52,003 bases of DNA from Pseudovibrio ascidiaceicola (GTDB taxonomy: Bacteria; Pseudomonadota; Alphaproteobacteria; Rhizobiales; Stappiaceae). Position numbers and translations under genes: made by a program. The stretch covers positions 1 through 52,003 of the forward strand of contig NZ_FOSK01000021.1 of assembly GCF_900114245.1 (NCBI RefSeq). The letters run 5' to 3'. Every line of letters begins with the position of its first letter. Position 1 is the first letter of the stretch. The notes under the pieces were generated by a model. It had not been told where the DNA came from, did no database searches, and was given only the letters and a program-made list of their open reading frames with translations. Positions 26,239 through 35,441 of this stretch are shown piece by piece.

Positions 26239-27396
26239 ATGACTAAATTAAACTGGGGTCTGATTGGAGGCGGCGAAGGAAGCCAGATTGGTCCTGCGCA
26301 CCGTCTAGGTGCATCCGTTGACGGATTGTTTCAGCTGGCTGCAGGCGCTCTGGATGCAGATGCCGAAAAAGGGCGTGTATACGCACGGTCACTGGGTATC
26401 GCAGAAGACCGGGCTTACGGTGATTGGCAGGAAATGTTAGCTGCTGAGAAAACGCGCAGTGACAAAGTTGATCTTGTGACCATTGCAACACCAAACGCAA
26501 CGCACTTTGAGATCACCAAGTCCTTCCTCGAGGGTGGCTTTCATGTGCTGTGCGAAAAGCCCATGACCATGACTATCGAAGAAGGCGAAGAGATCGTAAA
26601 GATCAGTCGCCGGACTGGCAAAAAGTGTGCAGTAAACTTTGGCTATTCAGGATTTTCTTTGGTTCGCCAGATGAGAGAAATGATTGCCGCAGGTGAACTG
26701 GGTGAAGTCCGCCTTGTAAAAGCAGAGTTCGCGCATGGTTTCCACGCCGACGCAGCTGATGCCGATAATCCACGCGTTCGCTGGCGCTACGACCCTGCTG
26801 CTGCTGGCGTTTCTGCTGTACTAGCTGATGCTGGCATCCATGCACTACATATGGCCTGCTTTGTCACCGGACAGGAAGTATCGACTGTCTCAGCTGACTT
26901 TGCATCGACCATTGCTAGCCGTGACTTGGAAGATGATGCAATGATCAACTTCCGAATGGATGGCGGTGCAGTTGGGCGTCTCTGGACATCAGCAGTTGCC
27001 GTTGGACGTATGCATGGCTTGAGCCTGCAGGTGTTTGGTGAAAAAGGTGGATTGTCCTGGCAACAGGAACATCCGAACCAATTGCATTACACGCCACTAA
27101 ATGGGCGCACCCAGATCATCGAGCGCGGCGCTGCTGACCTATACAATGCAGCCCAAAAAGCATCACGCGTCACGATTGGCCACTCAGAAGGCATGCCCCT
27201 GGCCTTTGCTAACATCTATTGCGACCTTGCAGAGATGATCCATGCGGACAAAGCTGCTGGATCTTCTGACGGAGCAGCATTCCTATTCCCAAGTTCTGAA
27301 GATGGCTTGCGGTCTATGGCAAGTGTTTATGCGGCAGTAAAATCAGCGCACGCATCTGGTGCATGGCAAGACGCTGTCCCTGCTCTACTGAAGTAA
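26239..27396 (+). CDS. Gfo/Idh/MocA oxidoreductase, probable inositol dehydrogenase
   Basis: A protein of 385 residues. The Rossmann NAD-binding start is LNWGLIGGGEGSQIGPAHR; the family hallmark CEKPMTMT follows at about 105-112, and the substrate-side segment ADAGIHALHMACFVTG at about 198-213. Immediately downstream of iolE, it most likely oxidises myo-inositol or an isomer (scyllo- or D-chiro-inositol) to the inosose. The protein is longer than typical IolG (about 330-345), so I leave the symbol empty. The operon ends at a strong terminator at 27403-27438. Confidence 0.82.
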   Translation: MTKLNWGLIGGGEGSQIGPAHRLGASVDGLFQLAAGALDADAEKGRVYARSLGIAEDRAYGDWQEMLAAEKTRSDKVDLVTIATPNATHFEITKSFLEGGFHVLCEKPMTMTIEEGEEIVKISRRTGKKCAVNFGYSGFSLVRQMREMIAAGELGEVRLVKAEFAHGFHADAADADNPRVRWRYDPAAAGVSAVLADAGIHALHMACFVTGQEVSTVSADFASTIASRDLEDDAMINFRMDGGAVGRLWTSAVAVGRMHGLSLQVFGEKGGLSWQQEHPNQLHYTPLNGRTQIIERGAADLYNAAQKASRVTIGHSEGMPLAFANIYCDLAEMIHADKAAGSSDGAAFLFPSSEDGLRSMASVYAAVKSAHASGAWQDAVPALLK

Positions 27397-27402
27397 CACT
27401 TT

Positions 27403-27438
27403 AAAAAAGGGGCCGTATAACTTACTGGCCCCTTTTTT
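27403..27438. terminator. Bidirectional terminator between the oxidoreductase and lacI-type gene
   Basis: A 12-bp perfect stem (aaaaaaggggcc with ggcccctttttt) has a 12-base loop. The A and T runs make it functional on both strands, closing the iolE operon and the convergent regulator gene. Confidence 0.92.
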
Positions 27439-27465
27439 GTAGGGGCCCCTGGTATTTGCCAGCAA

Positions 27466-28467
27466 CTAAGTGACCTTTTGTAAAAGAGTTCCGCGCTCAA
27501 CCACACGGCATGGAAACATCCGTGTTTCAGGGATCCGGTCTGGATCATCCAGACAGTCAACAAGCAACTCAACAGAGGATGAGATGATTTCCTGAACGGG
27601 CTGATGAATGGTTGTCAGGTTGATATTTGCCCAACCTGCCATTTCCATGTTGTTGAAGCCAATAAAGCCTATTTCCTCAGGCACTTTGAGACCAGCGGTC
27701 TGCGCAGCACTCAAAGCCCCAATAGTAAGCACGTCATCGCCGCAGAAATATGCCTCGGCGTGATCTTGTATCAGGATGCTCTGCATCGCCTTTCTGCCAG
27801 CGCCATAAGAGTAATCCTCCGCGAAATTGACGGAAAATTTTATATTTGGATACTCAGAGAGAACCCGCTTAAAGCCAATGAGGCGATCCTGGGTAGATGT
27901 CGCATTTTCAGGCCCACCCAGAAACCCAATATGCTTAAAGCCTTTAGATACCAAGAGCTGTGCAGCCAGCTCGCCCGCATAACGGTTATCAATACCTACG
28001 GTGTGTACAGTAGGTGTCGCGCTGCATCGCCCAAAGGAATGCACAACCGGAATTTTGGCATGCCGGAATGATTCAGCAAAATCAGGGGGTAGAGTGGAAG
28101 AAGCTACAATCACCCCATCAACGCTATATTGCAGAAGCATATCGAGTGACTTGGCCGGATCGACTTCACCTGAAAGGTTCACGAGAAGAGGTCGGAGCCC
28201 TTTTTCCTGCAAAGATTGAGTAAACAGATCAAAGACCTGCAGAAAAACCGGGTTATGGAAATTGTTGGAGACCAGGCCAATCAGCTTTGTCCGCCGCGTT
28301 GTTAAGCTGGAGGCTAGGACATTAGGCCGGTAGCCCAATTCGTGCGCTGCTTTTTCGACTTTTCGGCGAGTTTTTGCGGAAACACTTGCACCTTCCGTAA
28401 AGGAGCGTGACACAGCGGAAGCAGAGACTCCTGCACGCAATGCAACATCTTTTAGCGTAACAGCCAT
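27466..28467 (-). CDS. LacI-family regulator, probable inositol regulon repressor
   Basis: A protein of 333 residues. The N-terminal HTH is LKDVALRAGVSASAVSRSFT followed by the hinge ELGYRPNVLASSL. The periplasmic-binding-protein-like effector domain begins TKLIGLVSNNFHNPVF and includes GIDNRYAGELAAQLL and IGFNNMEMAGWANINLTTIH. It lies between the iol genes and the ABC transporter, and similar CG-centred palindromes precede both, so it probably represses all three transcripts in response to inositol or an intermediate. Many rhizobia use an RpiR-type IolR instead, so this is a different regulatory solution. The effector is inferred. Confidence 0.85.
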   Translation of the reverse strand: MAVTLKDVALRAGVSASAVSRSFTEGASVSAKTRRKVEKAAHELGYRPNVLASSLTTRRTKLIGLVSNNFHNPVFLQVFDLFTQSLQEKGLRPLLVNLSGEVDPAKSLDMLLQYSVDGVIVASSTLPPDFAESFRHAKIPVVHSFGRCSATPTVHTVGIDNRYAGELAAQLLVSKGFKHIGFLGGPENATSTQDRLIGFKRVLSEYPNIKFSVNFAEDYSYGAGRKAMQSILIQDHAEAYFCGDDVLTIGALSAAQTAGLKVPEEIGFIGFNNMEMAGWANINLTTIHQPVQEIISSSVELLVDCLDDPDRIPETRMFPCRVVERGTLLQKVT

Positions 28468-28585
28468 CCTCTGCCTTTTCGTTTTTGCGCATCTAGAACT
28501 TATAAATCAACCCGCCCATCAATGATGGCCCAAGTAAAAAAACACAATTAAATTCTGGTGTTATTACTTGGTTATCCCTTCGAAA

Positions 28586-28604
28586 CTGGGAGCAGACCTC
28601 CCAG
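28586..28604 (-). terminator. Stem-loop behind the ABC transporter operon
   Basis: A 7-bp GC-rich stem (ctgggag with ctcccag, five-base loop) lies 20-40 bases behind the last permease gene and is followed on the minus strand by only a short T run. It could partly terminate the transporter message before the lacI-type gene. Confidence 0.45.
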
Positions 28605-28624
28605 CCTCAAAGTTTTACATATCA

Positions 28625-29647
28625 TCAGGCCGCAACTCGCTTTTGCCGATAAGTATCTGCGACTACGGCGGCAACAATCAAAACACCCTTGACGATATTG
28701 ATGTAATAAACATCGATACCCAAGAAGGTGAAACCTGAAGTCAGCGTACCCAGAATGAGCACACCAATGATGGTGCCCATAATGCGGCCCCGACCGCCGA
28801 AGAGAGAAGTCCCACCAATCACAACTGCCGAGATTGCATCCAGTTCCAACATCAGGCCAGTGCCCGATTGAGCCGTCATTGCGCGCGAGGTCTGAACGAT
28901 CGAGGCGATGCCATAGAGTGCGCCAGCCATGGTGTACACTAGGATTTTGTGCCTTTTGACGGCAATGCCTGCAACACGGGCTGCATCTTCATTTGAGCCG
29001 ATTGCATAGGTACGGCGCCCATAAACCGTATATTTCAAAAGCACATGGAAGACGCCAGCCACAATCAAGAATGTTACAACGGGCCAGGCTCCGGAACCAA
29101 AGATGGCAAAATCCTCAGTCAGGAAGCTCACCTGCTTGCCACTTGTATACCAACGCGCCAAGCCACGCGCTGCGACAAGCATCCCAAGGGTCGCGATAAA
29201 CGGCGGAATTGCGGTTAGAGCAATTACGCTCCCATTGACAAAACCAAGCAGCGCTCCCACAGCAATGCCTGCGAGTACCGGAAAGATGATCGGCAGATCT
29301 GTAAGCGCTGGATAGACAGCCCGGGCATACTCTGAACTTTGCGCCAGAGAGGCAGCTACGATACCGGCGAAACCAAGAATGGAGCCACCGGAAAGATCTA
29401 TGCCTGCCATGATGATAATCTGACCAACGCCAATCGCAAGAATGCCAATGATTGCCATCTGCAGGATCATGATGAACAGACGTTGACCGTTGAAGATGAA
29501 AGTCTGCTCAACGACAAACCAGCCCAAAACTTCAAAAATTGCGGCGATTCCGACGAGGACCAGAAGAATACCCGTGTCCTTTGGAAGTCGCTGAAGGAGG
29601 GACTTTTGCGTTTCGGCTGAGCCTAATGTTGATGATGAATTAATCAA
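28625..29647 (-). CDS. ABC sugar/inositol transporter permease (RbsC type), second copy
   Basis: A protein of 340 residues if started at the TTG at 29647, which has GGAGG five bases upstream and sits 14 bases after the previous stop. A longer frame from 29707 would overlap the preceding gene without a better signal. About ten hydrophobic segments are visible, with family blocks GVGQIIIMAGIDLSGGS, PPFIATLGMLVAARGLA, YAIGSNEDAARVAGI and ELDAISAVVIGGTSLFGGRG. It is about half identical to the upstream permease, a tandem duplication giving a heterodimeric membrane channel. The predicted substrate is inositol or a related polyol. Confidence 0.87.
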   Translation of the reverse strand: MINSSSTLGSAETQKSLLQRLPKDTGILLVLVGIAAIFEVLGWFVVEQTFIFNGQRLFIMILQMAIIGILAIGVGQIIIMAGIDLSGGSILGFAGIVAASLAQSSEYARAVYPALTDLPIIFPVLAGIAVGALLGFVNGSVIALTAIPPFIATLGMLVAARGLARWYTSGKQVSFLTEDFAIFGSGAWPVVTFLIVAGVFHVLLKYTVYGRRTYAIGSNEDAARVAGIAVKRHKILVYTMAGALYGIASIVQTSRAMTAQSGTGLMLELDAISAVVIGGTSLFGGRGRIMGTIIGVLILGTLTSGFTFLGIDVYYINIVKGVLIVAAVVADTYRQKRVAA

Positions 29648-29660
29648 GATGGCCTCCGAA

Positions 29661-30644
29661 CTATGCCTTACGAGCCTGCCGACGCTGGTCAGCGATAACG
29701 GCAGCAACGATGATCATGCCCTTGGCGATTTCCTGATAATAAAAATCGATCCGCAGGAAGGTGAAACCTGATGTGATAACGCCGAGAATGAAGACGCCGA
29801 TAACGGTCCCCGAAATCTTCCCTTTGCCGCCGAACAATGACGTTCCGCCAATGACAGCTGCGGAGATTGCATCCAACTCGTACATGAAGCCCATGCCAGG
29901 CTGGCCCATTGTCGCTCGCGCGCTCATGACGATGCCAGCAAGACCAGCAAGACCACCCGCAATCGCATACACAAGAACCTTATGGCGGTTCACTTTGATG
30001 CCGACTATTCGGGCCGCCTCTTCGTTGGAGCCGATCGCATAAGTCCGGCGTCCATAAACCGTGTGCTTCAAAAGAACGTGGAAGAGCAGAGCAACTCCGA
30101 GAAAGATCAGAACTGGATTAATGCCTTGACCAATCGCCGTATATTGCTCGGTCAGACCAAAGATTGGCTGACCTTCTGCATACAGCACGGCAAGCCCGCG
30201 AGCTGCAACAAGCATTCCCAATGTAGGAATGAACGGGGGAACTCCGGTATAGGCGGTAATGGCTCCGTTGATACTTCCTGCCAGCAACCCAACCCCGATA
30301 CCAACCAACAGAGGAACAATAACGGGTAGGTCTACAATGCCGGGATAGAAGATGGAAAAACCGCCCGACGCTTGCGCGAAGCTCGCTGCCACCATGGCAG
30401 AGAGCGCCGCCACAGACCCGCCCGACAAGTCGATGCCAGAGGTAATGATGACCTGCGTTACACCAACAGCAATGATGCCGATGATAGATACCTGAAGAAC
30501 AATGATAACGAGACGCTTGGAGTTGGCCAGAAAGCTTTGCCCAATGAAAATCCAGCCCAGGATCTCAAAAAGCGCAGCAATTCCAACCAAGACCATCAGA
30601 ATGCTCGCCTCCTGAGGAAGCTTTCGGATTGCAGTAGTGTTCAT
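29661..30644 (-). CDS. ABC sugar/inositol transporter permease (RbsC type), first copy
   Basis: A protein of 327 residues; the ATG at 30644 follows GGGAG. It is multi-spanning with VGVTQVIITSGIDLSGGSVA, PPFIPTLGMLVAARGLAVL, YAIGSNEEAARIVGI and ELDAISAAVIGGTSLFGGKG, the conserved blocks of CUT2 (ribose/xylose/inositol) permeases. It lies 14 bases after the ATPase gene and 14 before its paralogue. Two non-identical permeases in one CUT2 operon are less common than a single RbsC. Confidence 0.9.
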   Translation of the reverse strand: MNTTAIRKLPQEASILMVLVGIAALFEILGWIFIGQSFLANSKRLVIIVLQVSIIGIIAVGVTQVIITSGIDLSGGSVAALSAMVAASFAQASGGFSIFYPGIVDLPVIVPLLVGIGVGLLAGSINGAITAYTGVPPFIPTLGMLVAARGLAVLYAEGQPIFGLTEQYTAIGQGINPVLIFLGVALLFHVLLKHTVYGRRTYAIGSNEEAARIVGIKVNRHKVLVYAIAGGLAGLAGIVMSARATMGQPGMGFMYELDAISAAVIGGTSLFGGKGKISGTVIGVFILGVITSGFTFLRIDFYYQEIAKGMIIVAAVIADQRRQARKA

Positions 30645-30658
30645 CTACGTGCTCCCAA

Positions 30659-31441
30659 TTAAATGTAGCTGGCGTTTTCATGCACGCCAGTTTTCACACC
30701 TGTAATGAGGGAGACAATTTCGTTGCCATCCGTTTTGTCTGCGTCTACGACACCAACAATTTCACCGCGCCGGAACACGAAAATTCGGTCTACAAGGTTA
30801 AACACCTGACGTAGGTTATGGCTGATCAGGATCAGCGGAATGCCTTGCTTCTTTAAGCGACGAATGATGTTCTCCACCTGCGTGGTTTCCTGAACCCCAA
30901 GCGCTGCGGTTGGCTCATCCATGATGATGAGTTTGGAGGCAAAGGCTGCAGAGCGTGAGATAGCAACGCACTGGCGCTGACCGCCGGACATGTTACCGAT
31001 TGCATTGCGCAAATTAGGGATTTTTACAGCAGTCTTCTCAAGCCCCTCTTTGGCTTTCGCCAGCATTTTCTTTTCATTCAGAAAACTGAAAGGCCCGAGA
31101 TTGAAATAGACTTCTTCACGTCCAAGGAAGATGTTGGCTGGAACATCCAGATCATTGGCGAGTGCCAGATTCTGAAATACAGCCTCAATACCTGCTTCCC
31201 GAGCATCGAGAGGACTTTTGAAGCTGACCTCTTTTCCGTCGAAGAACATCTGACCAGAAGAGGGTTGCTCGACGCCAGTGATCTGGCGAACAAAGGTGGA
31301 CTTCCCTGCCCCGTTATCACCAACGATTGCGATGTGTTCGCCTTCACGGAGCTCAAAGTCTGCACCTTTCAGAGCTTGCACTCCACCATAGTTTTTGCAA
31401 AGACCTTGCGTTCGCAGGACGATCTTTCTCGCATCATTCAT
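30659..31441 (-). CDS. ABC transporter ATP-binding protein, single-domain CUT2 type
   Basis: A protein of 260 residues from the ATG at 31441 (AGGAAA upstream; a frame 13 codons longer has no better site). Walker A GDNGAGKSTFVRQITG, signature MSGGQRQCVAISRSAAF, Walker B KLIIMDEPTAALG and the switch His in LISHNLRQV are all present. Most RbsA/MglA ATPases are fused double domains of about 500 residues; this one is a single domain, like the FrcA group. It energises uptake with the two permeases and the binding protein of the same operon. Confidence 0.9.
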   Translation of the reverse strand: MNDARKIVLRTQGLCKNYGGVQALKGADFELREGEHIAIVGDNGAGKSTFVRQITGVEQPSSGQMFFDGKEVSFKSPLDAREAGIEAVFQNLALANDLDVPANIFLGREEVYFNLGPFSFLNEKKMLAKAKEGLEKTAVKIPNLRNAIGNMSGGQRQCVAISRSAAFASKLIIMDEPTAALGVQETTQVENIIRRLKKQGIPLILISHNLRQVFNLVDRIFVFRRGEIVGVVDADKTDGNEIVSLITGVKTGVHENASYI

Positions 31442-31564
31442 TGTTCTTTTCCTCATCAGGGCTGAGATAAAATCGGCCAAACCGACATCACGGCCAATAG
31501 AATATGAGTTGCAAAGCGAGCAGCGCTCCGCGCAGATACACGGAGCGCCCTTACTGAAAGCCTG

Positions 31565-32494
31565 TTATTGGCTCATGTAGGATTTGAGATTGTCCTGAGT
31601 GACCAGCTCGAACGGAATATTGATCCAGTTTGGCAGAGCTTCGCCGTTCATGGCTTTCACAGCAGCATCAACAGAGCCAGTTGCCTGCCCCTTCGCATTC
31701 TGGAAAACGGTGACATCCAGCTCGTTCTTGCCCAAAGAAGCAAGAGCGTCATCTGTTGCATCAACACCAGCAACCAGCACATCATCCATACTCACGCCAG
31801 CAGCTTTGAGAGCCTGCACCGCGCCAAGAGCCATCTCGTCGTTGTTGGCAAATACGATATCGAATTCGAGACCAGAGCTGAGCCAGTTCGAAACAACATT
31901 GTTTGCTTCTGTGCGCTGCCATTTGGCTTCCTGTTCCGCAACAAGCTCGATGCCGTTACACATGGAAAGCTTCAGGACTTCGCGTACGTCTTCAGAGCGG
32001 GTAACGGCAGCTTCGTTTGAAAGAATCCCCATCAACATGACCGCCTTACCAGTGCCAGCTGCCTGCTTACACACTTCAAAAGCTTCCAACGTGCCGGACC
32101 AGGTTTCATCAGACCCCACAAAGGCAGCCTTTTCACCCAGCGCATCCAGATCTGCAGGGCGACGATTCACGTAGATCAACGGAATGTCCGCTGCTTCTGC
32201 CATTTTGGTGATTTGAGGGGTCGCTGCCGCACTTACCGGCGCTACGATGATTGCAGCAACGTCAGAGGCAATAAAGTTCTGAATTTGGCTCAACTGCATG
32301 CCTACATCTTCTCGGGCATCTTCGATCTGAATTGAATGCCCGAGTTCTTCCGCACGACTTTTGGCAGCTTCTCGAAGAGCTGTCTGGAAATTATCATCAA
32401 AATTTGGACTTGAAAAACCGATAGTGTCAGCGTTTACGGCTGTTGCCATCATCGTGAACGCAGCGACTGCTGCCAGTAAACCAGTTTGTTTCAT
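31565..32494 (-). CDS. Periplasmic sugar/inositol-binding protein (CUT2)
   Basis: A protein of 309 residues with a signal peptide (MKQTGLLAAVAAFTMMATAVNA, cut before DTIGF). The family body has IGFSSPNFDDNFQTALREAA, NFIASDVAAIIVAPVSA, PLIYVNRRPAD, FANNDEMALGAVQAL and VAGVDATDDALASL, as in ribose-type and inositol (IbpA-like) binding proteins. It is first of the binding protein - ATPase - permease - permease operon, and two LacI-type palindromes precede it. The inositol specificity is inferred from the adjoining iol genes and the shared operators. Confidence 0.87.
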   Translation of the reverse strand: MKQTGLLAAVAAFTMMATAVNADTIGFSSPNFDDNFQTALREAAKSRAEELGHSIQIEDAREDVGMQLSQIQNFIASDVAAIIVAPVSAAATPQITKMAEAADIPLIYVNRRPADLDALGEKAAFVGSDETWSGTLEAFEVCKQAAGTGKAVMLMGILSNEAAVTRSEDVREVLKLSMCNGIELVAEQEAKWQRTEANNVVSNWLSSGLEFDIVFANNDEMALGAVQALKAAGVSMDDVLVAGVDATDDALASLGKNELDVTVFQNAKGQATGSVDAAVKAMNGEALPNWINIPFELVTQDNLKSYMSQ

Positions 32495-32515
32495 AGTTTC
32501 CTCCCATTTGTGTTA

Positions 32516-32527
32516 GCAACCGATTGC
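32516..32527. promoter_or_regulatory. LacI-type operator 1 before the ABC transporter operon
   Basis: GCAACCGATTGC has the same GCAA-CCG-TTGC plan as the perfect palindrome at iolD. It lies 22 bases before the binding-protein start, where a bound repressor would block transcription or translation initiation. Confidence 0.65.
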
Positions 32528-32648
32528 AAGATTTAATGAAGCGAATTTGGGAGCTATTTCAACACCAAAACCCAAACAAACACTAATATCATTAAATCTT
32601 TTCTGTCGATCACTACGGGATTAAACTAACCCAACAATTACCAATATT

Positions 32649-32660
32649 GCAACCGCTTGC
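32649..32660. promoter_or_regulatory. LacI-type operator 2 before the ABC transporter operon
   Basis: GCAACCGCTTGC, preceded by TT and followed by AT, matches the iolD-type site. It is 133 bp upstream of operator 1, a spacing that could allow looping. Confidence 0.65.
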
Positions 32661-33076
32661 ATTAAATTTACTGTTTTGATGATATGAGGTAGCCGTTCGC
32701 GGCCTCAAACAAAGAGATCAACATCAGCTCGGAAGACAGCAAAACAGCCACGATGCGTACATCAAGCAGGCAACACCGTAATTGAATGGCAAGAAAGGAC
32801 GCTCACACCGATTGGTTGAACGTGCACGTACGAGAAGACGGCCTGTTTGTTTTTGACCGCTCCAGTTACACTGCATTTGAACCCTCACCATGACATAAGT
32901 TCGTAGTGAGGGGTGTTCTGATGATCGCAATCTCAAAGGGTGCCTTGTCGCCACCCAGTTAATCATTGAACAGCCAGATGGGGAGCGAGGCAGTCGTCAA
33001 TGCGACTAAAACCATCATTCGCCCCCCTAAAAAACTGCCGATCCTTAGATAGCGCTGACTATTATGAAATTGACCT
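32661..33076. other. Gene-free stretch left of the PhyH-type gene
   Basis: In 416 bp no credible frame or RNA is seen. It separates the inositol transporter promoter from the 3' end of the dioxygenase gene; no clear terminator is visible. Confidence 0.35.
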
Positions 33077-34252
33077 TTAAGGCAGACGGCGGGCACTTTG
33101 CTTTTGCAGTTCCTTCGTGAAAACGTCCGCGGCCATCCCTTCATTCAACGCGCGTTTCAATAGCATTTGTTGAGTTTCAGGAGCTAACCCGCCGACTGGT
33201 GGGTCCAAATCCAGATTGGTTGGGAACGAGTACCCTTCTCCGCAGGATGCTATTGCTGCGTCAAGATGTTTGCCTGATAGCACCCCTTGCTCAGTCAGAT
33301 GCTTCAGGGCCGGAAAAACCTTAGAACACATAGCACTACGATCAACACTTTCCATTGCGCGGCCAAACGCAGATGAGACCTGAAGCAAGTTCACCATACG
33401 GTGAATATCTGTCGTCGTGTTTGCACCAGCTGCATGGAACAATGCAGGATTGAAGAAAACCGCATCTCCCTTTTCGAGTGGAAGCTGCACATAGTTAGCC
33501 TCGAAATACTCCCGGAAATCGTCTCGCCTCCACGCCACATAACCTGGCAGGTATTTTTGTGAAAACGGCAGCAACTTTGTAGGTCCGCTTTCAAGGGGCA
33601 TATCGCAGTGAGCAATCGCGCCCTGCAAGGTCATGTAGGGGGACAGATGATGGACATGAGCCGGATAATCCTCGCAGACCTCGGCAGTCTGAAAGCCCAG
33701 ATGATAATCTCTGTGTGCTTGCTGTGCTGCCCCTCCCGGATGGACCAGATTGACCTGTGTCGTCATCTGATAGTTCGGCCCCAGCCAGCTCTCACAGACC
33801 GCGTCAATAAGCGGATTGGCAAAGTAACGAGCAAATACAGATGGATCTGCCAAGCATAGCTTCTGCAGGCTGTTCCAGATACGATCGTTCGCACCAGCAG
33901 CTGCAAAATGATCACCGCCATTGCCGGAAGACCTCTCAGCAGAAATAATGCTCTCAAATATCTGCGTAGCTTCGTCTATCGCTGCGATATTTTCTGCCGC
34001 TCCCTTAATCACCAGAACACCAGCTGTATTTTGCAAAACACTAGCCCACTCTGACAACGAGCTTCTGCGCTTGGATGTGTCTTCAAGCATATTTCGCAGG
34101 CTCGCTGCGCTGTAAATAGGGATATTGCTTTGCACATGGGTGGCGTTGGGAACTGTCTCAGCGGACAGCTCCTGCTCCACGAGTGCCTTGAACTCGTTTA
34201 AGTCACAGGCCGATTGCCTGTAAAATCCATCAATTTGTTTGCTACTGACCAT
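33077..34252 (-). CDS. Phytanoyl-CoA dioxygenase (PhyH)-family protein
   Basis: A protein of 391 residues, an iron(II)/2-oxoglutarate oxygenase fold. The metal triad is visible as H180-x-D182 (QQAHRDYHLGF) and H273 (FFNPALFHAAGANTT); R285 (IHRMVNLLQ) fits the 2-oxoglutarate-binding Arg. PhyH family members hydroxylate small molecules such as ectoine, mitomycin precursors or fatty acyl-CoAs. The substrate here is unknown. It diverges from a LacI regulator 86 bp away and stands beside sugar isomerase and ABC genes, so a role in modifying an imported polyol, sugar or betaine is plausible but unproven. Confidence 0.82.
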   Translation of the reverse strand: MVSSKQIDGFYRQSACDLNEFKALVEQELSAETVPNATHVQSNIPIYSAASLRNMLEDTSKRRSSLSEWASVLQNTAGVLVIKGAAENIAAIDEATQIFESIISAERSSGNGGDHFAAAGANDRIWNSLQKLCLADPSVFARYFANPLIDAVCESWLGPNYQMTTQVNLVHPGGAAQQAHRDYHLGFQTAEVCEDYPAHVHHLSPYMTLQGAIAHCDMPLESGPTKLLPFSQKYLPGYVAWRRDDFREYFEANYVQLPLEKGDAVFFNPALFHAAGANTTTDIHRMVNLLQVSSAFGRAMESVDRSAMCSKVFPALKHLTEQGVLSGKHLDAAIASCGEGYSFPTNLDLDPPVGGLAPETQQMLLKRALNEGMAADVFTKELQKQSARRLP

Positions 34253-34338
34253 CTTAGTCCCTCTCCTTGATGTATCAGGCCTTAAATAAGCAAAATGTTG
34301 AATTGCCAGCCATATGCATTTCCATCAAGAATCCATCA

Positions 34339-35352
34339 ATGACGCATCGTTTCCCTGTTAAAGAAATCGCTCTTCAAGCTGGATTAAGTACAGCAACGGT
34401 TGACCGCGTACTTCACAGCCGCACAAACGTAAGTCTGCAGTCTGTCCGCAGAGTACAAAACGCGATTGCAGATTTGCACTTGCAGGAAAAGCAGCTGTCT
34501 GCACGCGGCAAGAAGCTCTTTATCGACTTTGTTGTCGAAGCTCCGGACCGCTTCTCCTCTGAGATACGGCGCGCTGTTGAAAGTGAAATTGGCAGATCAA
34601 ACCCTGTCGTCATCCGGCCGCGTTTCATAATGCAAGAGCATATGCAAGAGGCTGAGGCCGTGAGTTACCTCAAACGCATTATGACTCACGGTAGTAATGG
34701 GGTTTGCCTGAAGCTGCGTGACACGCCAAAGCTCAGAGACATGATCAAAGCGCTCTCAGAAAGGAATATTCCTGTCCTCACGATGTTCACCGATATTCCG
34801 ATTTCAGAACGACTGACATACGTTGGGATTGACAATGCAAAGGCGGGAAAGACTGCAGCTTACCTGATCTCAAAGACGCTGCATTCTGCTGGCGGAACTA
34901 TATTGATGAGCCGCAGTCACGAGCATTTTAAAGGTGAAGAAACACGCGCACTCAGTTTTCGATCATGGCTCACACGTAATCGTCCAGACCTGAAATTTGT
35001 TGAAACCACAGGAGGTTCTGGAGTTGATCATAAAATTGAAAAAGACCTGGCCTCTATTCTTGAGAAAGAGCCGAACATATGTGCTGTGTACTCCATGGGC
35101 GGAGGAAACAGGGCAATTATTCAAATGCTTGAGCAGTATAAGATGTATCCAGACAGCTACATTGCACATGACCTTAATCAGGAAAACAAAGCATTGCTCA
35201 ACGCGGGCAGAATTTCATTTGTACTCCATGACGAGATCACTCAGGATATCTCGGCTTCCTTTTTTCACATCAGTCGTGCAAACAACATAGCCTTGACGGA
35301 ACCTTCAACTCCCAATGGCTCCGAAGTTCATATAATCGCACCTGAACTTTAA
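34339..35352 (+). CDS. LacI-family regulator, divergent from the PhyH gene
   Basis: A protein of 337 residues. The start at 34339 places the HTH at the N-terminus (FPVKEIALQAGLSTATVDRV); an in-frame extension of 24 codons upstream is not typical for the family. The effector domain includes TYVGIDNAKAGKTAAYLI and VYSMGGGNRAIIQML, placing it with the LacI members whose sensor resembles a ribose-type binding protein (AraC/LacI hybrid PBP4 group). It is divergent from the PhyH-type gene and probably controls it. No operator palindrome is obvious in the 86-bp gap. Confidence 0.82.
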   Translation: MTHRFPVKEIALQAGLSTATVDRVLHSRTNVSLQSVRRVQNAIADLHLQEKQLSARGKKLFIDFVVEAPDRFSSEIRRAVESEIGRSNPVVIRPRFIMQEHMQEAEAVSYLKRIMTHGSNGVCLKLRDTPKLRDMIKALSERNIPVLTMFTDIPISERLTYVGIDNAKAGKTAAYLISKTLHSAGGTILMSRSHEHFKGEETRALSFRSWLTRNRPDLKFVETTGGSGVDHKIEKDLASILEKEPNICAVYSMGGGNRAIIQMLEQYKMYPDSYIAHDLNQENKALLNAGRISFVLHDEITQDISASFFHISRANNIALTEPSTPNGSEVHIIAPEL

Positions 35353-35441
35353 ACGAGCTAAGCCCCGCTCACCCACGCAATGTGCCTTTCCGGGCATGCA
35401 GCCTGATTTTGCGTGTCCCAGCAGCCTATTTGGTTGTCAGC

